A DNA stretch of 6,798 bases from Thiobacillaceae bacterium (GCA_024643305.1 JAHENE010000109.1:1-6798); one strand, 5' to 3'. Shown: positions 1 through 6,183, counted from the first letter of the stretch. The notes: a model not told the origin generated them from the letters alone. A program made the numbers and translations.

Positions 1-55
1 AATTGTTGCTGTGGATGTGCAGGAAGCGCTGCGATTCCAGGAAGCGGCGGCCTGA
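1..55 (+). CDS. 3' end of an unidentified protein-coding gene (partial)
   Basis: The reading frame from base 2 gives IVAVDVQEALRFQEAAA and stops at TGA 53-55. The codons are GC-rich at the third position like the downstream genes, and a strong intrinsic terminator lies 35 nt after the stop, which fits the end of a + strand transcription unit. The 17 visible residues form a plausible Val-rich strand followed by an amphipathic C-terminal helix. They are too few to identify the protein, so no function is proposed. The remainder lies outside the window. Confidence 0.5.
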   Translation, partial: IVAVDVQEALRFQEAAA

Positions 56-90
56 ACCAGTAGACCGCTTCACATTCTATTTTCAAATAT

Positions 91-120
91 ACAGCCGCTT
101 GATGCGGCTGTTTTCTTTTC
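91..120 (+). terminator. Rho-independent terminator of the upstream gene
   Basis: ACAGCCGC (91-98) pairs perfectly with GCGGCTGT (104-111) around the 5-nt loop TTGAT, and a T-rich tract TTTTCTTTT follows at once. The 8-bp GC-rich stem plus U-tract is a classic intrinsic terminator. It separates the upstream gene from the nfeD-slipin unit, so nfeD must have its own promoter between about 120 and 186. Confidence 0.85.
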
Positions 121-142
121 TGCGGCTGCCGGTAATAGGACC

Positions 143-148
143 TATAAA
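143..148 (+). promoter_or_regulatory. Possible -10 element upstream of nfeD
   Basis: TATAAA lies in the AT-rich stretch between the terminator and the TTG start. A promoter is expected here because transcription from upstream should end at 91-120. No convincing -35 hexamer sits 16-18 bp upstream, so this is a tentative call based mainly on position. Confidence 0.25.
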
Positions 149-186
149 TAAGTAGTTGGGTTTAAAACCTGTCAAAGAAGACCTCT

Positions 187-1542
187 TTGCAACAACTTAA
201 AATAGCATTCCTCCTGCTGCTTATACCCCTGTTTTGGCTGGCTTCATTGAGCGCACTTGCCAAGCCGGTTGTTCAACTGGAACTGGAAGGGGCAATCGGG
301 CCTGCCACAGCTGATTACATCGTGCGTGGACTCAAACGCGCTGACGCCGATGATGCGCAGCTGGTGGTGCTGCGCATGGATACCCCCGGCGGACTGGATA
401 CTTCCATGCGTGTCATCATCAAGGACATCCTCGCATCGCCTGTCCCGGTCGCCTCTTATGTCGCACCTGGAGGGGCTCGCGCCGCCAGCGCCGGCACCTA
501 CATTCTTTATGCCAGCCATGTGGCTGCCATGGCCCCGGGTACCAACCTGGGTGCTGCCACCCCCGTGGCAATTGATGTGCCGGGCATGGGCGCGCCACCC
601 AAACCGGGAAATGGCGCGGCCAAGCCAGCAGAGGGTGGTGCAAAAGACGCAATGAGCAGAAAAGCCATGCATGACGCCGCTGCCTATATTCGCAGCCTGG
701 CCCAGTTGCGCGGCAGAAATACCGAGTGGGCTGAACAGGCAGTACGCGAAGCCGTCAGCCTGTCTGCGACTGAGGCTTTGGAGAAAAAAGTTATCGATTA
801 CGTTGCTGACGATACCGAACACTTGTTAAACCAATTGCACGGCAAGAAGATCAAGCTTGCCAGCGGTGAGGTAGTCACTCTTGATACGGTGGGCGTGGCG
901 ATTGTCAGTTACGAAGCGGATTGGCGCACCAAACTGCTCTCTACGATCACCGCCCCGGGGGTGGCGCTGATCCTGATGATGATCGGGGTGTACGGGCTGT
1001 TTTTCGAGTTTTATAACCCGGGCTTTGGCGTACCGGGCGTGGTCGGTGCCATTTGCCTGCTCTTGGGATTGTATGCGCTGCAGCAACTGCCGGTGAACTA
1101 TGCCGGGCTTGCCTTGATAGTGCTCGGAATTGGTTTCATGGTGGCAGAGGCTTTTGTGCCTAGCTTCGGAATCCTGGGGCTGGGCGGGATCGTGGCTTTT
1201 GTCTTTGGCGCCGTGATTCTCATAGATACGGAGGTGCCTGGCTTCGGCATACCCATCAGTCTGATTTTCGGCCTTGCCCTAATCAGCGCCGTCACCATCG
1301 CCGCTATTGTCGGGCTTGCGCTGAGAGCCCGCGCCCGCCCCATCGTCAGCGGGGGAGAGGAGCTTATTGGTAGCGAAGGGGAGATTTCCAGTTGTGAAAG
1401 CGGCAAATGTTGGGCCAGGGTACACAGCGAAACCTGGAAAGTGCAAAGCACCGAGCAACTCACGCCAGGCTTGCCTGTGAGGGTCACGGGCAGAAAAGAG
1501 TTGACCCTGTTGGTATCGCCCATCACCCCGAAAGGAGAATGA
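187..1542 (+). CDS. nfeD: Membrane-bound serine protease, long NfeD family (ClpP-class, NfeD1b type)
   Basis: 451 aa. Residues 1-25 form a signal peptide or N-terminal membrane segment with an ALA cleavage-like motif at 23-25. Residues about 27-215 form a ClpP/crotonase-like protease domain with DTPGGLD at 65-71 and the nucleophile motif ASAGTYI, placing the catalytic Ser at 101. The general base is probably Lys159 in [11 protein letters not shown], giving the Ser-Lys dyad known from the archaeal 1510-N protease. A Gly/Pro/Ala-rich insert (about 131-155) lies between them. About five membrane segments follow (about 257-379), including the NfeD signature [11 protein letters not shown], then a soluble OB-fold NfeD domain (about 390-446). 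The start is TTG: AAGAAG at 175-180 is well spaced and a stop codon lies in frame upstream. The family cleaves the C-terminus of the partner stomatin/slipin, which is encoded 2 nt downstream. The role is inferred to be membrane quality control. Confidence 0.93.
   Translation: MQQLKIAFLLLLIPLFWLASLSALAKPVVQLELEGAIGPATADYIVRGLKRADADDAQLVVLRMDTPGGLDTSMRVIIKDILASPVPVASYVAPGGARAASAGTYILYASHVAAMAPGTNLGAATPVAIDVPGMGAPPKPGNGAAKPAEGGAKDAMSRKAMHDAAAYIRSLAQLRGRNTEWAEQAVREAVSLSATEALEKKVIDYVADDTEHLLNQLHGKKIKLASGEVVTLDTVGVAIVSYEADWRTKLLSTITAPGVALILMMIGVYGLFFEFYNPGFGVPGVVGAICLLLGLYALQQLPVNYAGLALIVLGIGFMVAEAFVPSFGILGLGGIVAFVFGAVILIDTEVPGFGIPISLIFGLALISAVTIAAIVGLALRARARPIVSGGEELIGSEGEISSCESGKCWARVHSETWKVQSTEQLTPGLPVRVTGRKELTLLVSPITPKGE
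1531..1537 (+). promoter_or_regulatory. Ribosome binding site fixing the slipin start
   Basis: AAAGGAG lies inside the last codons of nfeD and ends 7 nt before ATG 1545. A second in-frame ATG at 1539 overlaps the nfeD stop (ATGA) but would sit only 1 nt from this SD. ATG 1545 is therefore chosen, and translation is probably coupled to nfeD. Confidence 0.75.
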
Positions 1543-1544
1543 TC

Positions 1545-2309
1545 ATGGGATTTGGATTCGACATCGGATTTTCCGGACTGTTTTTTCTGCTGATTCTGCT
1601 TGTCATCTCGTCGCTGCGCATCCTGCGTGAATACCAGCGAGGGGTGGTTTTCATGCTGGGCCGCTTCTGGAAGGTGAAGGGTCCTGGCCTCATCATCATC
1701 ATCCCCGGCATCCAGCAGATGGTGCGCGTAGACCTGCGCACCCTGGTATTTGATGTGCCCGAGCAGGATGTCATCTCCCGCGATAACGTCTCTGTCAAGG
1801 TAAATGCGGTGGTGTATTTCCGGGTGGTTGATCCCGAACGCGCCATCATCCAGGTGGAGGACTATCTTGCCGCCACCAGCCAGCTTGCGCAAACCACCCT
1901 GCGTGCGGTGCTGGGCAAGCACGAACTGGACGAAATGCTGGCCGAGCGCGAGCGCCTCAACCAGGATATCCAGCAGGTGCTTGATGCACAGACCGACACC
2001 TGGGGAATAAAAGTCTCGAACGTGGAAATCAAGCACGTGGACATCAATGAGTCCATGGTGCGCGCCATCGCCAAGCAGGCTGAAGCTGAACGCGAACGCC
2101 GCGCCAAGATCATCCATGCAGAGGGCGAATTGCAGGCCTCGGAGAAACTGCTGCAGGCAGCGCAAATGCTCGCCCAGCAACCAGAGGCCATGCAGCTCAG
2201 GTACATGCAGACCTTGTCTGCCATCGCAGGCGACAAGTCATCGACCATCGTCTTCCCCCTGCCCGTGGACATTTTCTCTTCGCTGCAGAAATCCGGTGGG
2301 AAAAGCTAG
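1545..2309 (+). CDS. Slipin / stomatin-like SPFH (band 7) membrane protein
   Basis: 254 aa, the usual size for bacterial slipins. One N-terminal hydrophobic segment (about 10-24) is followed by [11 protein letters not shown] and [11 protein letters not shown], the typical start of a band 7/SPFH domain (about 28-190). An Ala/Glu-rich coiled-coil stretch follows (about 174-225) with [17 protein letters not shown], characteristic of prokaryotic stomatins. The tail motif [12 protein letters not shown] (233-244) is the conserved hydrophobic end; in archaeal homologues the equivalent hydrophobic stretch is what the NfeD protease cuts. The gene sits 2 nt after nfeD, the standard pairing, so the two very likely form a membrane microdomain scaffold and its protease. 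The exact physiological role is not known. No clear terminator follows. Confidence 0.93.
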   Translation: MGFGFDIGFSGLFFLLILLVISSLRILREYQRGVVFMLGRFWKVKGPGLIIIIPGIQQMVRVDLRTLVFDVPEQDVISRDNVSVKVNAVVYFRVVDPERAIIQVEDYLAATSQLAQTTLRAVLGKHELDEMLAERERLNQDIQQVLDAQTDTWGIKVSNVEIKHVDINESMVRAIAKQAEAERERRAKIIHAEGELQASEKLLQAAQMLAQQPEAMQLRYMQTLSAIAGDKSSTIVFPLPVDIFSSLQKSGGKS

Positions 2310-2337
2310 TTAGATAGGTTGGGCATGCTTCCCCGGC

Positions 2338-2365
2338 TTGAACAGGGTTTTCCAATGGCTAGTTA
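2338..2365 (+). promoter_or_regulatory. Possible sigma70-type promoter for the symporter-aminomutase pair
   Basis: TTGAAC (2338-2343) and TAGTTA (2360-2365) are separated by 16 bp in the 110-bp gap after the slipin gene. Both hexamers are imperfect. Readthrough from the nfeD-slipin unit is equally possible because no obvious terminator lies in the gap. Confidence 0.25.
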
Positions 2366-2419
2366 TTTTGCGGGGCACAGTCGGTTACGCCAGCGATAAT
2401 CGTTGGGAGAAGGGGGCTA

Positions 2420-3781
2420 ATGGTATTCCGTACTTCATTTGGTTTGAATAATCAGCAGTGGTCGCTCAAGGATCTGCACACCAGCCTGCTTGGCCTGATA
2501 CGCGCTCACCTGTGGATGCAGGTGCTGGCTGGCATGGTGCTGGGCGTATTGGTCGGCATGGCGATCGGGCCTTCCACCGGCTGGCTTGATCCTGTAACCG
2601 GCAGGATATTGGGGGACTGGCTGGCGCTTCCAGGCAAGCTGTTCCTGACCTTGATCCAGATGGTGGTCATCCCACTGGTAATCGCTTCCATAATTCGCGG
2701 GCTTGCCGCCAGTGAGAGTCTGGAGCAGTTGCGCCGGACTGGAATCGGCGTCTTGCTCTATTTTGTATCAACAACGGCGATGGCTGTAGGCATCGGGATC
2801 TCGCTCGCCGTTCTAATCCAGCCAGGGTTATACATCGACAGCGACAGCATCCAGGCGACCATGTCGATAACCCAAAATGTACAGACCGGCCCTGGCGCCA
2901 TTGCAACGGGACCCTTACCGGAGCGCATCGTCGCATTACTGCCGAGCAATCCGCTCAATGCCATGCTGACTGCAAATATGCTGCAGGTGGTAATGTTTTC
3001 CATCATCTTCGGCGTGGCACTGGTGATAATGCCGCCAAAGCAGGCGCGACCGATGCTGGACCTGATGGAATCGCTGCTTGAAGTATGCATGACTATTGTG
3101 CGTTGGGCCATGTGGCTGGCACCTTTGGCAGTTTTTGGGCTGCTCGCGCAACTGGTTGCCAAGCTGGGGCTAGAAGCCTTGTTTGGAATGGGTGTCTATG
3201 TCGTGACCGTTCTAATTGGCCTGGTGCTTGTATTCAGCATGCACCTCACGATCGTGATGGTTGGCGCGCGCTATTCGCCAATCAAGTTTCTAAAATCGGC
3301 TCGCGAGGTGATGTTGCTGGCCTTCTCAACCTCTAGTTGCGCGGCAATCATGCCTTATTCGATCAAGGTTGCCGAGGAAAAACTCGGCGTACGGCCTTCG
3401 ATCTCACAGTTTGTCATTCCGCTGGCTGCCACCACAAACATGAACGGTACCGCGCTCTATCAAGGTGTCGCTGCAATGTTTCTCGCCCAGGTATTCGGTG
3501 TGCCCCTGGGGGTTCATGAAATGCTGCTGATTATCCTTGTCGCAGTTGGTGCGACCATCGGTTCACCCTCCACCCCGGGTGTCGGCATTGTGATTCTGGC
3601 AATGGTACTGAATAGCGTGGGCATTCCTGCGGCCGGCATAGCCTTGGTGATGGGTGTAGACCGCATCCTGGACATGAGCCGGACTGCAGTCAATTCTGCG
3701 GGCGATCTCGTAGCCTGCTTGCTTATGGAGCGGCTGCAGAAAAAGCACTCGCTTCCCGTAACCATTCCCGCTGAGGGGTGA
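2420..3781 (+). CDS. Dicarboxylate/amino acid:cation symporter (DAACS, GltP/DctA/glutamate transporter family)
   Basis: 453 aa, within the family range, with about eight membrane segments plus two re-entrant hairpins. Hairpin 1 carries AFSTSSCAAIMP (301-312), matching the serine-rich motif usually written SSS, here SSC. TM7 has NMNGTALYQG (340-349), the equivalent of the signature NMDGT with Asn at position 342 in place of Asp. Hairpin 2 has GSPSTPG (381-387). TM8 has DRILDMSRTAVNSAGD, keeping Asp418, Arg421, Asn425 and Asp429; in GltPh the equivalents bind the substrate amino group, side-chain carboxylate and sodium. The conserved Arg favours an acidic side chain (glutamate, aspartate or a C4-dicarboxylate). 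A GGGAGAAGGGGG tract precedes ATG 2420. The stop is 1 nt from the start of the aminomutase gene, so the two are cotranscribed and the imported substrate may feed that enzyme. Substrate is inferred, not shown. Confidence 0.92.
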   Translation: MVFRTSFGLNNQQWSLKDLHTSLLGLIRAHLWMQVLAGMVLGVLVGMAIGPSTGWLDPVTGRILGDWLALPGKLFLTLIQMVVIPLVIASIIRGLAASESLEQLRRTGIGVLLYFVSTTAMAVGIGISLAVLIQPGLYIDSDSIQATMSITQNVQTGPGAIATGPLPERIVALLPSNPLNAMLTANMLQVVMFSIIFGVALVIMPPKQARPMLDLMESLLEVCMTIVRWAMWLAPLAVFGLLAQLVAKLGLEALFGMGVYVVTVLIGLVLVFSMHLTIVMVGARYSPIKFLKSAREVMLLAFSTSSCAAIMPYSIKVAEEKLGVRPSISQFVIPLAATTNMNGTALYQGVAAMFLAQVFGVPLGVHEMLLIILVAVGATIGSPSTPGVGIVILAMVLNSVGIPAAGIALVMGVDRILDMSRTAVNSAGDLVACLLMERLQKKHSLPVTIPAEG

Positions 3782-3782
3782 A

Positions 3783-5120
3783 ATGGACTACCAGGCCTAT
3801 TCTGTACACAACTTCCGCAATATACCGCAAATAAAAAAGCTAAGCGCAGAGCAGCGCTTCGACATCGAAGTTGTGGGCCAAGTGCTGCCATTCAAGGTAA
3901 ATAATTTCGTGATCGAACACCTGATCAACTGGGACAACATTCCGGATGATCCGCTTTTCGTGCTTACCTTTCCCCAGCGTGAAATGCTTCTGCCGCACCA
4001 CTACGAGGCAATCGCCACACTGATGAAAGCTGGTGCCGATGCCAAAGCCATCAAGGCGGAAGCAGAGCGTATTCGTCTTGAACTCAACCCGCACCCAGCG
4101 GGACAGCTGGCGCACAATGTACCCATCGTCGGAGATCAACGTCTCGAAGGTACTCAGCATAAATATCGGGAGACCATCCTTTTTTTCCCCAGCCAGGGGC
4201 AAACCTGCCATGCCTATTGCACCTTCTGTTTCCGCTGGCCGCAGTTTGTTGGCATGTCGGAACTGAAATTCGCCACACATGAGATCGAACTGCTGATTGA
4301 CTACCTGCGTGAACATCCGGAAATCAACGATGTCCTTTTCACCGGCGGCGACCCCCTGATTATGTCCAGCAGGCATCTGGCGGCCTATATCGAGCCTCTA
4401 CTGGCAGCCAGGCTCCCCAGTCTTCGCCGCATTCGAATCGGCACTCGCGCCTTCAGTTATTGGCCATATCGCTTCCTAAACGATGATGATTCTGATGAGT
4501 TGATCCGGCTATTCAAGCGGATCAATGATGCAGGGATTCACCTTGCGGTCATGGCGCATTTCAACCATCCGCGCGAGCTGGACCCGCAACCCATCCGCAA
4601 TGCGTTGCAGCGTGTGCGCGAGACTGGTGCGATTATTCGAACCCAGTCCCCTTTGTTGCACCATATTAACGATGATCCGGCGCTGTGGGCCGCGCTGTGG
4701 AACAAACAGGTCGATCTGGGTTGTGTTCCTTACTATATGTTTGTGGCCCGTGATACTGGTGCTCAACACTATTTTGCGGTGCCGCTAGTGCGGGCATGGC
4801 AGATATTTCGAGAGGCTTATCAGCAGGTAAGTGGTCTTTGCCGCACGGTGCGTGGGCCCAGCATGTCAGCCAACCCAGGAAAGATACAGATATTGGGAGT
4901 GACTGAGGTGAGGGGAGAGAGGGTCATCGAACTGCGCTTCATTCAGGGCCGCAATCCAGATTGGGTGCACCGGCCATTCTTTGCCCAGTATGACGAGCAT
5001 GCCACCTGGCTTAATGAACTCAGGCCAGCCTTTGGTGAGAAACGGTTTTTCTTTGAAGAAGAACTGGAAGCGTTTTATCGCGAAAACATAAGTACTTCAA
5101 CGATCGAGAATTTCGAGTAA
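3783..5120 (+). CDS. KamA-family radical SAM, PLP-dependent 2,3-aminomutase-like protein (substrate probably not lysine)
   Basis: 445 aa. The radical SAM cluster motif is CHAYCTFC with Cys142, Cys146 and Cys149. TGGDPL (187-192) is the SAM-binding motif of the family, and AHFNHPREL (258-266) matches the KamA hallmark HFNHP. Arg151, two residues after the last Cys, aligns with the Arg that holds the substrate alpha-carboxylate in lysine 2,3-aminomutase. Lys367 in SANPGKIQ aligns with the PLP Schiff-base Lys. The two Asp residues that bind the lysine epsilon-amino group align by eye with Arg323 (or Asp324) and Ser360, so lysine is unlikely. Known KamA enzymes move an alpha-amino group to the beta carbon; glutamate 2,3-aminomutase differs at the same two places. 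The SD GAGGGG lies in the end of the symporter gene, 1 nt from which this gene begins. It is longer than typical lysine aminomutase (about 416 aa), with extra residues before the cluster. Family assignment is firm; the reaction is inferred. Confidence 0.9.
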   Translation: MDYQAYSVHNFRNIPQIKKLSAEQRFDIEVVGQVLPFKVNNFVIEHLINWDNIPDDPLFVLTFPQREMLLPHHYEAIATLMKAGADAKAIKAEAERIRLELNPHPAGQLAHNVPIVGDQRLEGTQHKYRETILFFPSQGQTCHAYCTFCFRWPQFVGMSELKFATHEIELLIDYLREHPEINDVLFTGGDPLIMSSRHLAAYIEPLLAARLPSLRRIRIGTRAFSYWPYRFLNDDDSDELIRLFKRINDAGIHLAVMAHFNHPRELDPQPIRNALQRVRETGAIIRTQSPLLHHINDDPALWAALWNKQVDLGCVPYYMFVARDTGAQHYFAVPLVRAWQIFREAYQQVSGLCRTVRGPSMSANPGKIQILGVTEVRGERVIELRFIQGRNPDWVHRPFFAQYDEHATWLNELRPAFGEKRFFFEEELEAFYRENISTSTIENFE

Positions 5121-5232
5121 ATCGCAAACAAGTTCCGGCTAGTCTTAATAACAGGGCAGTCCGCGCAACGGGTTTTCAGGGGTGGAATCTGCCCAAGAAT
5201 TGAGCAATTCGCCCCCCGGTTTCCCGTGGTCT
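5121..5232. other. Gene-poor chromosomal spacer before the dif-like site
   Basis: I see no gene confined to this stretch and no good terminator: there is no GC-rich hairpin with a T-tract after the aminomutase stop. It holds a perfect inverted repeat GAATTG-AG-CAATTC (5197-5210) without a T-tract, and a wide GGGCAG/CTGCCC pair (5154-5159 and 5189-5194). The C-terminal half of a weak - strand frame (5145-5369) also crosses it. Confidence 0.5.
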
Positions 5233-5369
5233 ACTTCGCATAATGTATAACCCTGCAAATTCATGGAGTTACGGCGATTTCCTCCAGTGTCATTAACTTT
5301 GCTGATGGTTTCCGGTCGGAGAAGGGTTTTCCCCGGCTGGGCGATAAAAACGGCTGATGGTGATTTCAT
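5145..5369 (-). CDS. Possible 74-aa hypothetical protein crossing the dif junction
   Basis: An open frame runs from ATG 5369 to the stop at 5145, with a good SD (AAAGGA, 6 nt before the ATG on the - strand). It begins MKSPSAVFIAQPGKTLLRP; I recognise no domain. The codons for NLQGYTLCEV read through the dif-like site, so the last 40 or so residues come from chromosomal DNA. In the excised circle the frame would continue into the other end of the element and have a different C-terminus. It follows the - strand operon after a 149-bp gap with a hairpin. It could be a real element gene made chimeric by integration, or a chance frame. Codon use gives no strong support either way. Confidence 0.33.
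   Translation of the reverse strand: MKSPSAVFIAQPGKTLLRPETISKVNDTGGNRRNSMNLQGYTLCEVDHGKPGGELLNSWADSTPENPLRGLPCY
5233..5260 (+). other. dif-like XerC/XerD site, hybrid attachment junction (candidate attL)
   Basis: The XerC arm ACTTCGCATAA (5233-5243) keeps the CGCATAA core of proteobacterial dif sites. The central region TGTATA (5244-5249) is identical to E. coli dif. The next 11 bp, ACCCTGCAAAT (5250-5260), match the XerD arm TTATGTTAAAT only in the last four bases. Fifteen consecutive bases (TTCGCATAATGTATA) agree with the neisserial-type dif as I remember it. A good chromosomal half joined to a poor half is expected when a phage or island with a defective XerD arm integrates at dif. The right-hand junction outside the window would then carry the intact XerD arm. 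The nearby XafT-like gene supports this reading. Confidence 0.72.
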
Positions 5370-5518
5370 GCTACATCCTTTCGATTCTGTTGTGCAACCC
5401 GGGCGACCTGCAAGGCCGAAACGGCCTTGTTTGTCTGCATGGAAGCAGGGGCTGGGAACCAACCGGCACAACGGCCACAGGCAGCCGCTGGAGGTCGGAG
5501 ATTGCGCGGCCGGCGCTT
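5370..5518. other. Intergenic stretch with hairpin inside the element
   Basis: This 149-bp gap separates the last gene of the - strand cluster from the weak junction-spanning frame. It contains a perfect hairpin at 5411-5429 and one copy of GGCAGCCGCTG (5480-5490), repeated at 5549-5559 in the neighbouring gene. I see no well-supported gene of its own here; - strand frames cross it but lack a start with an SD within it. Confidence 0.45.
5411..5429. repeat. Perfect 8-bp hairpin (inverted repeat)
   Basis: CAAGGCCG (5411-5418) and CGGCCTTG (5422-5429) are exact reverse complements around a 3-nt loop. On the + strand TTTG follows, which is too short for a good U-tract; on the - strand no T-run follows. 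It may be a weak terminator, a transcript-stabilising end for the - strand cluster, or a protein-binding palindrome. Confidence 0.6.
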
Positions 5519-5764
5519 TCATGGCTTCGCTTCGCTCCCGCCATTCACGGCAGCCGCTGTGCGGCGCTTTGTTGCTGGGCGACCTGGCTTCGCCGGTCGG
5601 CGGATGAGGCTGGCATGGACGCGCCAGATTGCCCGACCGCCAGCAGAAGCAAGACACACCCCTTGCAGACGGCCTTTTGCCAGCAGCACCCGGACACGCT
5701 GGGGCGAGAGCCGGAGCAGCTTGGCAGCCTTGGCCACGTCGATGAATTCAAGGTCGAATTTCAT
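5519..5764 (-). CDS. Small HTH (excisionase/MerR-like, HTH_17 type) DNA-binding protein
   Basis: 81 aa. Residues about 7-55 look like a small winged-HTH of the excisionase/HTH_17 kind: FIDVAKAAKLLRLSPQRVRV is a helix-turn-helix beginning with the typical A.AA..L..S...V pattern, followed by a turn, then AIWRVHASLI as the wing and closing strand. The tail (56-72) is basic and Pro-rich (KPGRPATKRR), reminiscent of an AT-hook core GRP and probably a minor-groove or non-specific DNA contact. The ATG overlaps the stop of the upstream XafT-like gene (ATGA), and a GGTGGGGG tract lies about 6 nt before it. The longer frame upstream is out of frame with the neighbouring coding sequence and is discarded. 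It is last in the four-gene cluster and nearest to the dif junction, so a role as directionality or recombination accessory factor is attractive, but it may simply be a repressor. Confidence 0.72.
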   Translation of the reverse strand: MKFDLEFIDVAKAAKLLRLSPQRVRVLLAKGRLQGVCLASAGGRAIWRVHASLIRRPAKPGRPATKRRTAAAVNGGSEAKP

Positions 5765-6183
5765 GCGGCAGCCCCCACCAAGTGCAGGCGCTGCGCGGCT
5801 CCGCCTGCGCTCGCCGCCTCCCGCCTGCCGCTGTGCAACTTCCTGAAGTGCTCGGCCATGCTGAACACGTGCCGGAGGTGGTACAGCTCCCACGACTTGA
5901 ACGAGCGACCATCCGGCGCGAATAGAGCCCCACCAGCACCAAATCGCCAGCCATCCCACCCCGGAGCATGGACAATGCCGCCAGCGTGCAGCCTGATGAG
6001 TTTGAAGGCCGAATAGGGGATTTTGTAGGCGCCGTTCTCCCAGTTCCGCAGGGTGCGGACGGTGACACCAAGGACGTGCGCAGCTTCCTTGCGGGTCATG
6101 CCAGCGGTGCGGCGTTCGAGGTAGAAGGTTTCCCGGTCAATCAGGATCCGGCCGGAACGGCGACGGGAGAGGCGCTTAGTCAT
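5761..6183 (-). CDS. XafT-like / VC1465-DUF3653 family putative Xer recombination activation factor
   Basis: 140 aa. Residues about 25-60 form a Cro-like HTH: TRKEAAHVLGVTVRTLRNWE, followed by NGAYKIPYSAFKLIRLHAGG. The pattern RT..NWE.G...IPY.A..L.R...GG is followed by W.GWRF....LFAPDGRSF...EL (about 75-98). From memory this is the layout of the short phage proteins named VC1465 family Xer recombination activation factor (DUF3653). In TLC phage that factor (XafT) lets XerC/XerD recombine at a site without a proper XerD arm. The C-terminus (about 115-140) is basic then Ala/Gly-rich and seems to be an extension. Start: ATG 6183 has GGAGG 8 nt upstream; the in-frame GTG 6198 is less well placed. 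The gene overlaps the upstream gene by 8 nt and the downstream HTH gene by ATGA. Its position 0.5 kb from a dif site with a defective XerD arm supports the assignment. A plain phage-type repressor is the alternative. Confidence 0.68.
   Translation of the reverse strand: MTKRLSRRRSGRILIDRETFYLERRTAGMTRKEAAHVLGVTVRTLRNWENGAYKIPYSAFKLIRLHAGGIVHAPGWDGWRFGAGGALFAPDGRSFKSWELYHLRHVFSMAEHFRKLHSGRREAASAGGAAQRLHLVGAAA

Noticed and set aside
1407..1544. Longer N-terminus for the slipin
   Set aside because: It would overlap nfeD by over 130 nt; the SD at 1531-1537 and the family's usual length point to ATG 1545.
1098..2180. Long - strand open frame (360 codons) opposite nfeD and slipin
   Set aside because: It is antisense to two genes with firm family matches; its His/Leu/Ser-rich composition is typical of a shadow frame.
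5154..5194. GGGCAG/CTGCCC as a terminator of the aminomutase gene
   Set aside because: The loop is about 29 nt, the stem only 6 bp, and no T-tract follows.
5480..5559. Two copies of GGCAGCCGCTG 69 bp apart (5480-5490 and 5549-5559)
   Set aside because: This is a short GC-rich 11-mer with the second copy inside a coding sequence; chance is likely.
5263..5607. + strand frame of 114 codons inside the element
   Set aside because: It has no SD before its ATG, low-complexity Arg/Pro/Gly composition, and overlaps the better supported - strand HTH gene.
5765..5959. N-terminal extension of the 81-aa HTH protein up to ATG 5959
   Set aside because: It would overlap most of the XafT-like gene; ATG 5764 has its own SD and the ATGA overlap.
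5357..6016. + strand frame of 219 codons
   Set aside because: It lies opposite the overlapping - strand cassette with convincing HTH motifs and SD sites; composition looks like a shadow.
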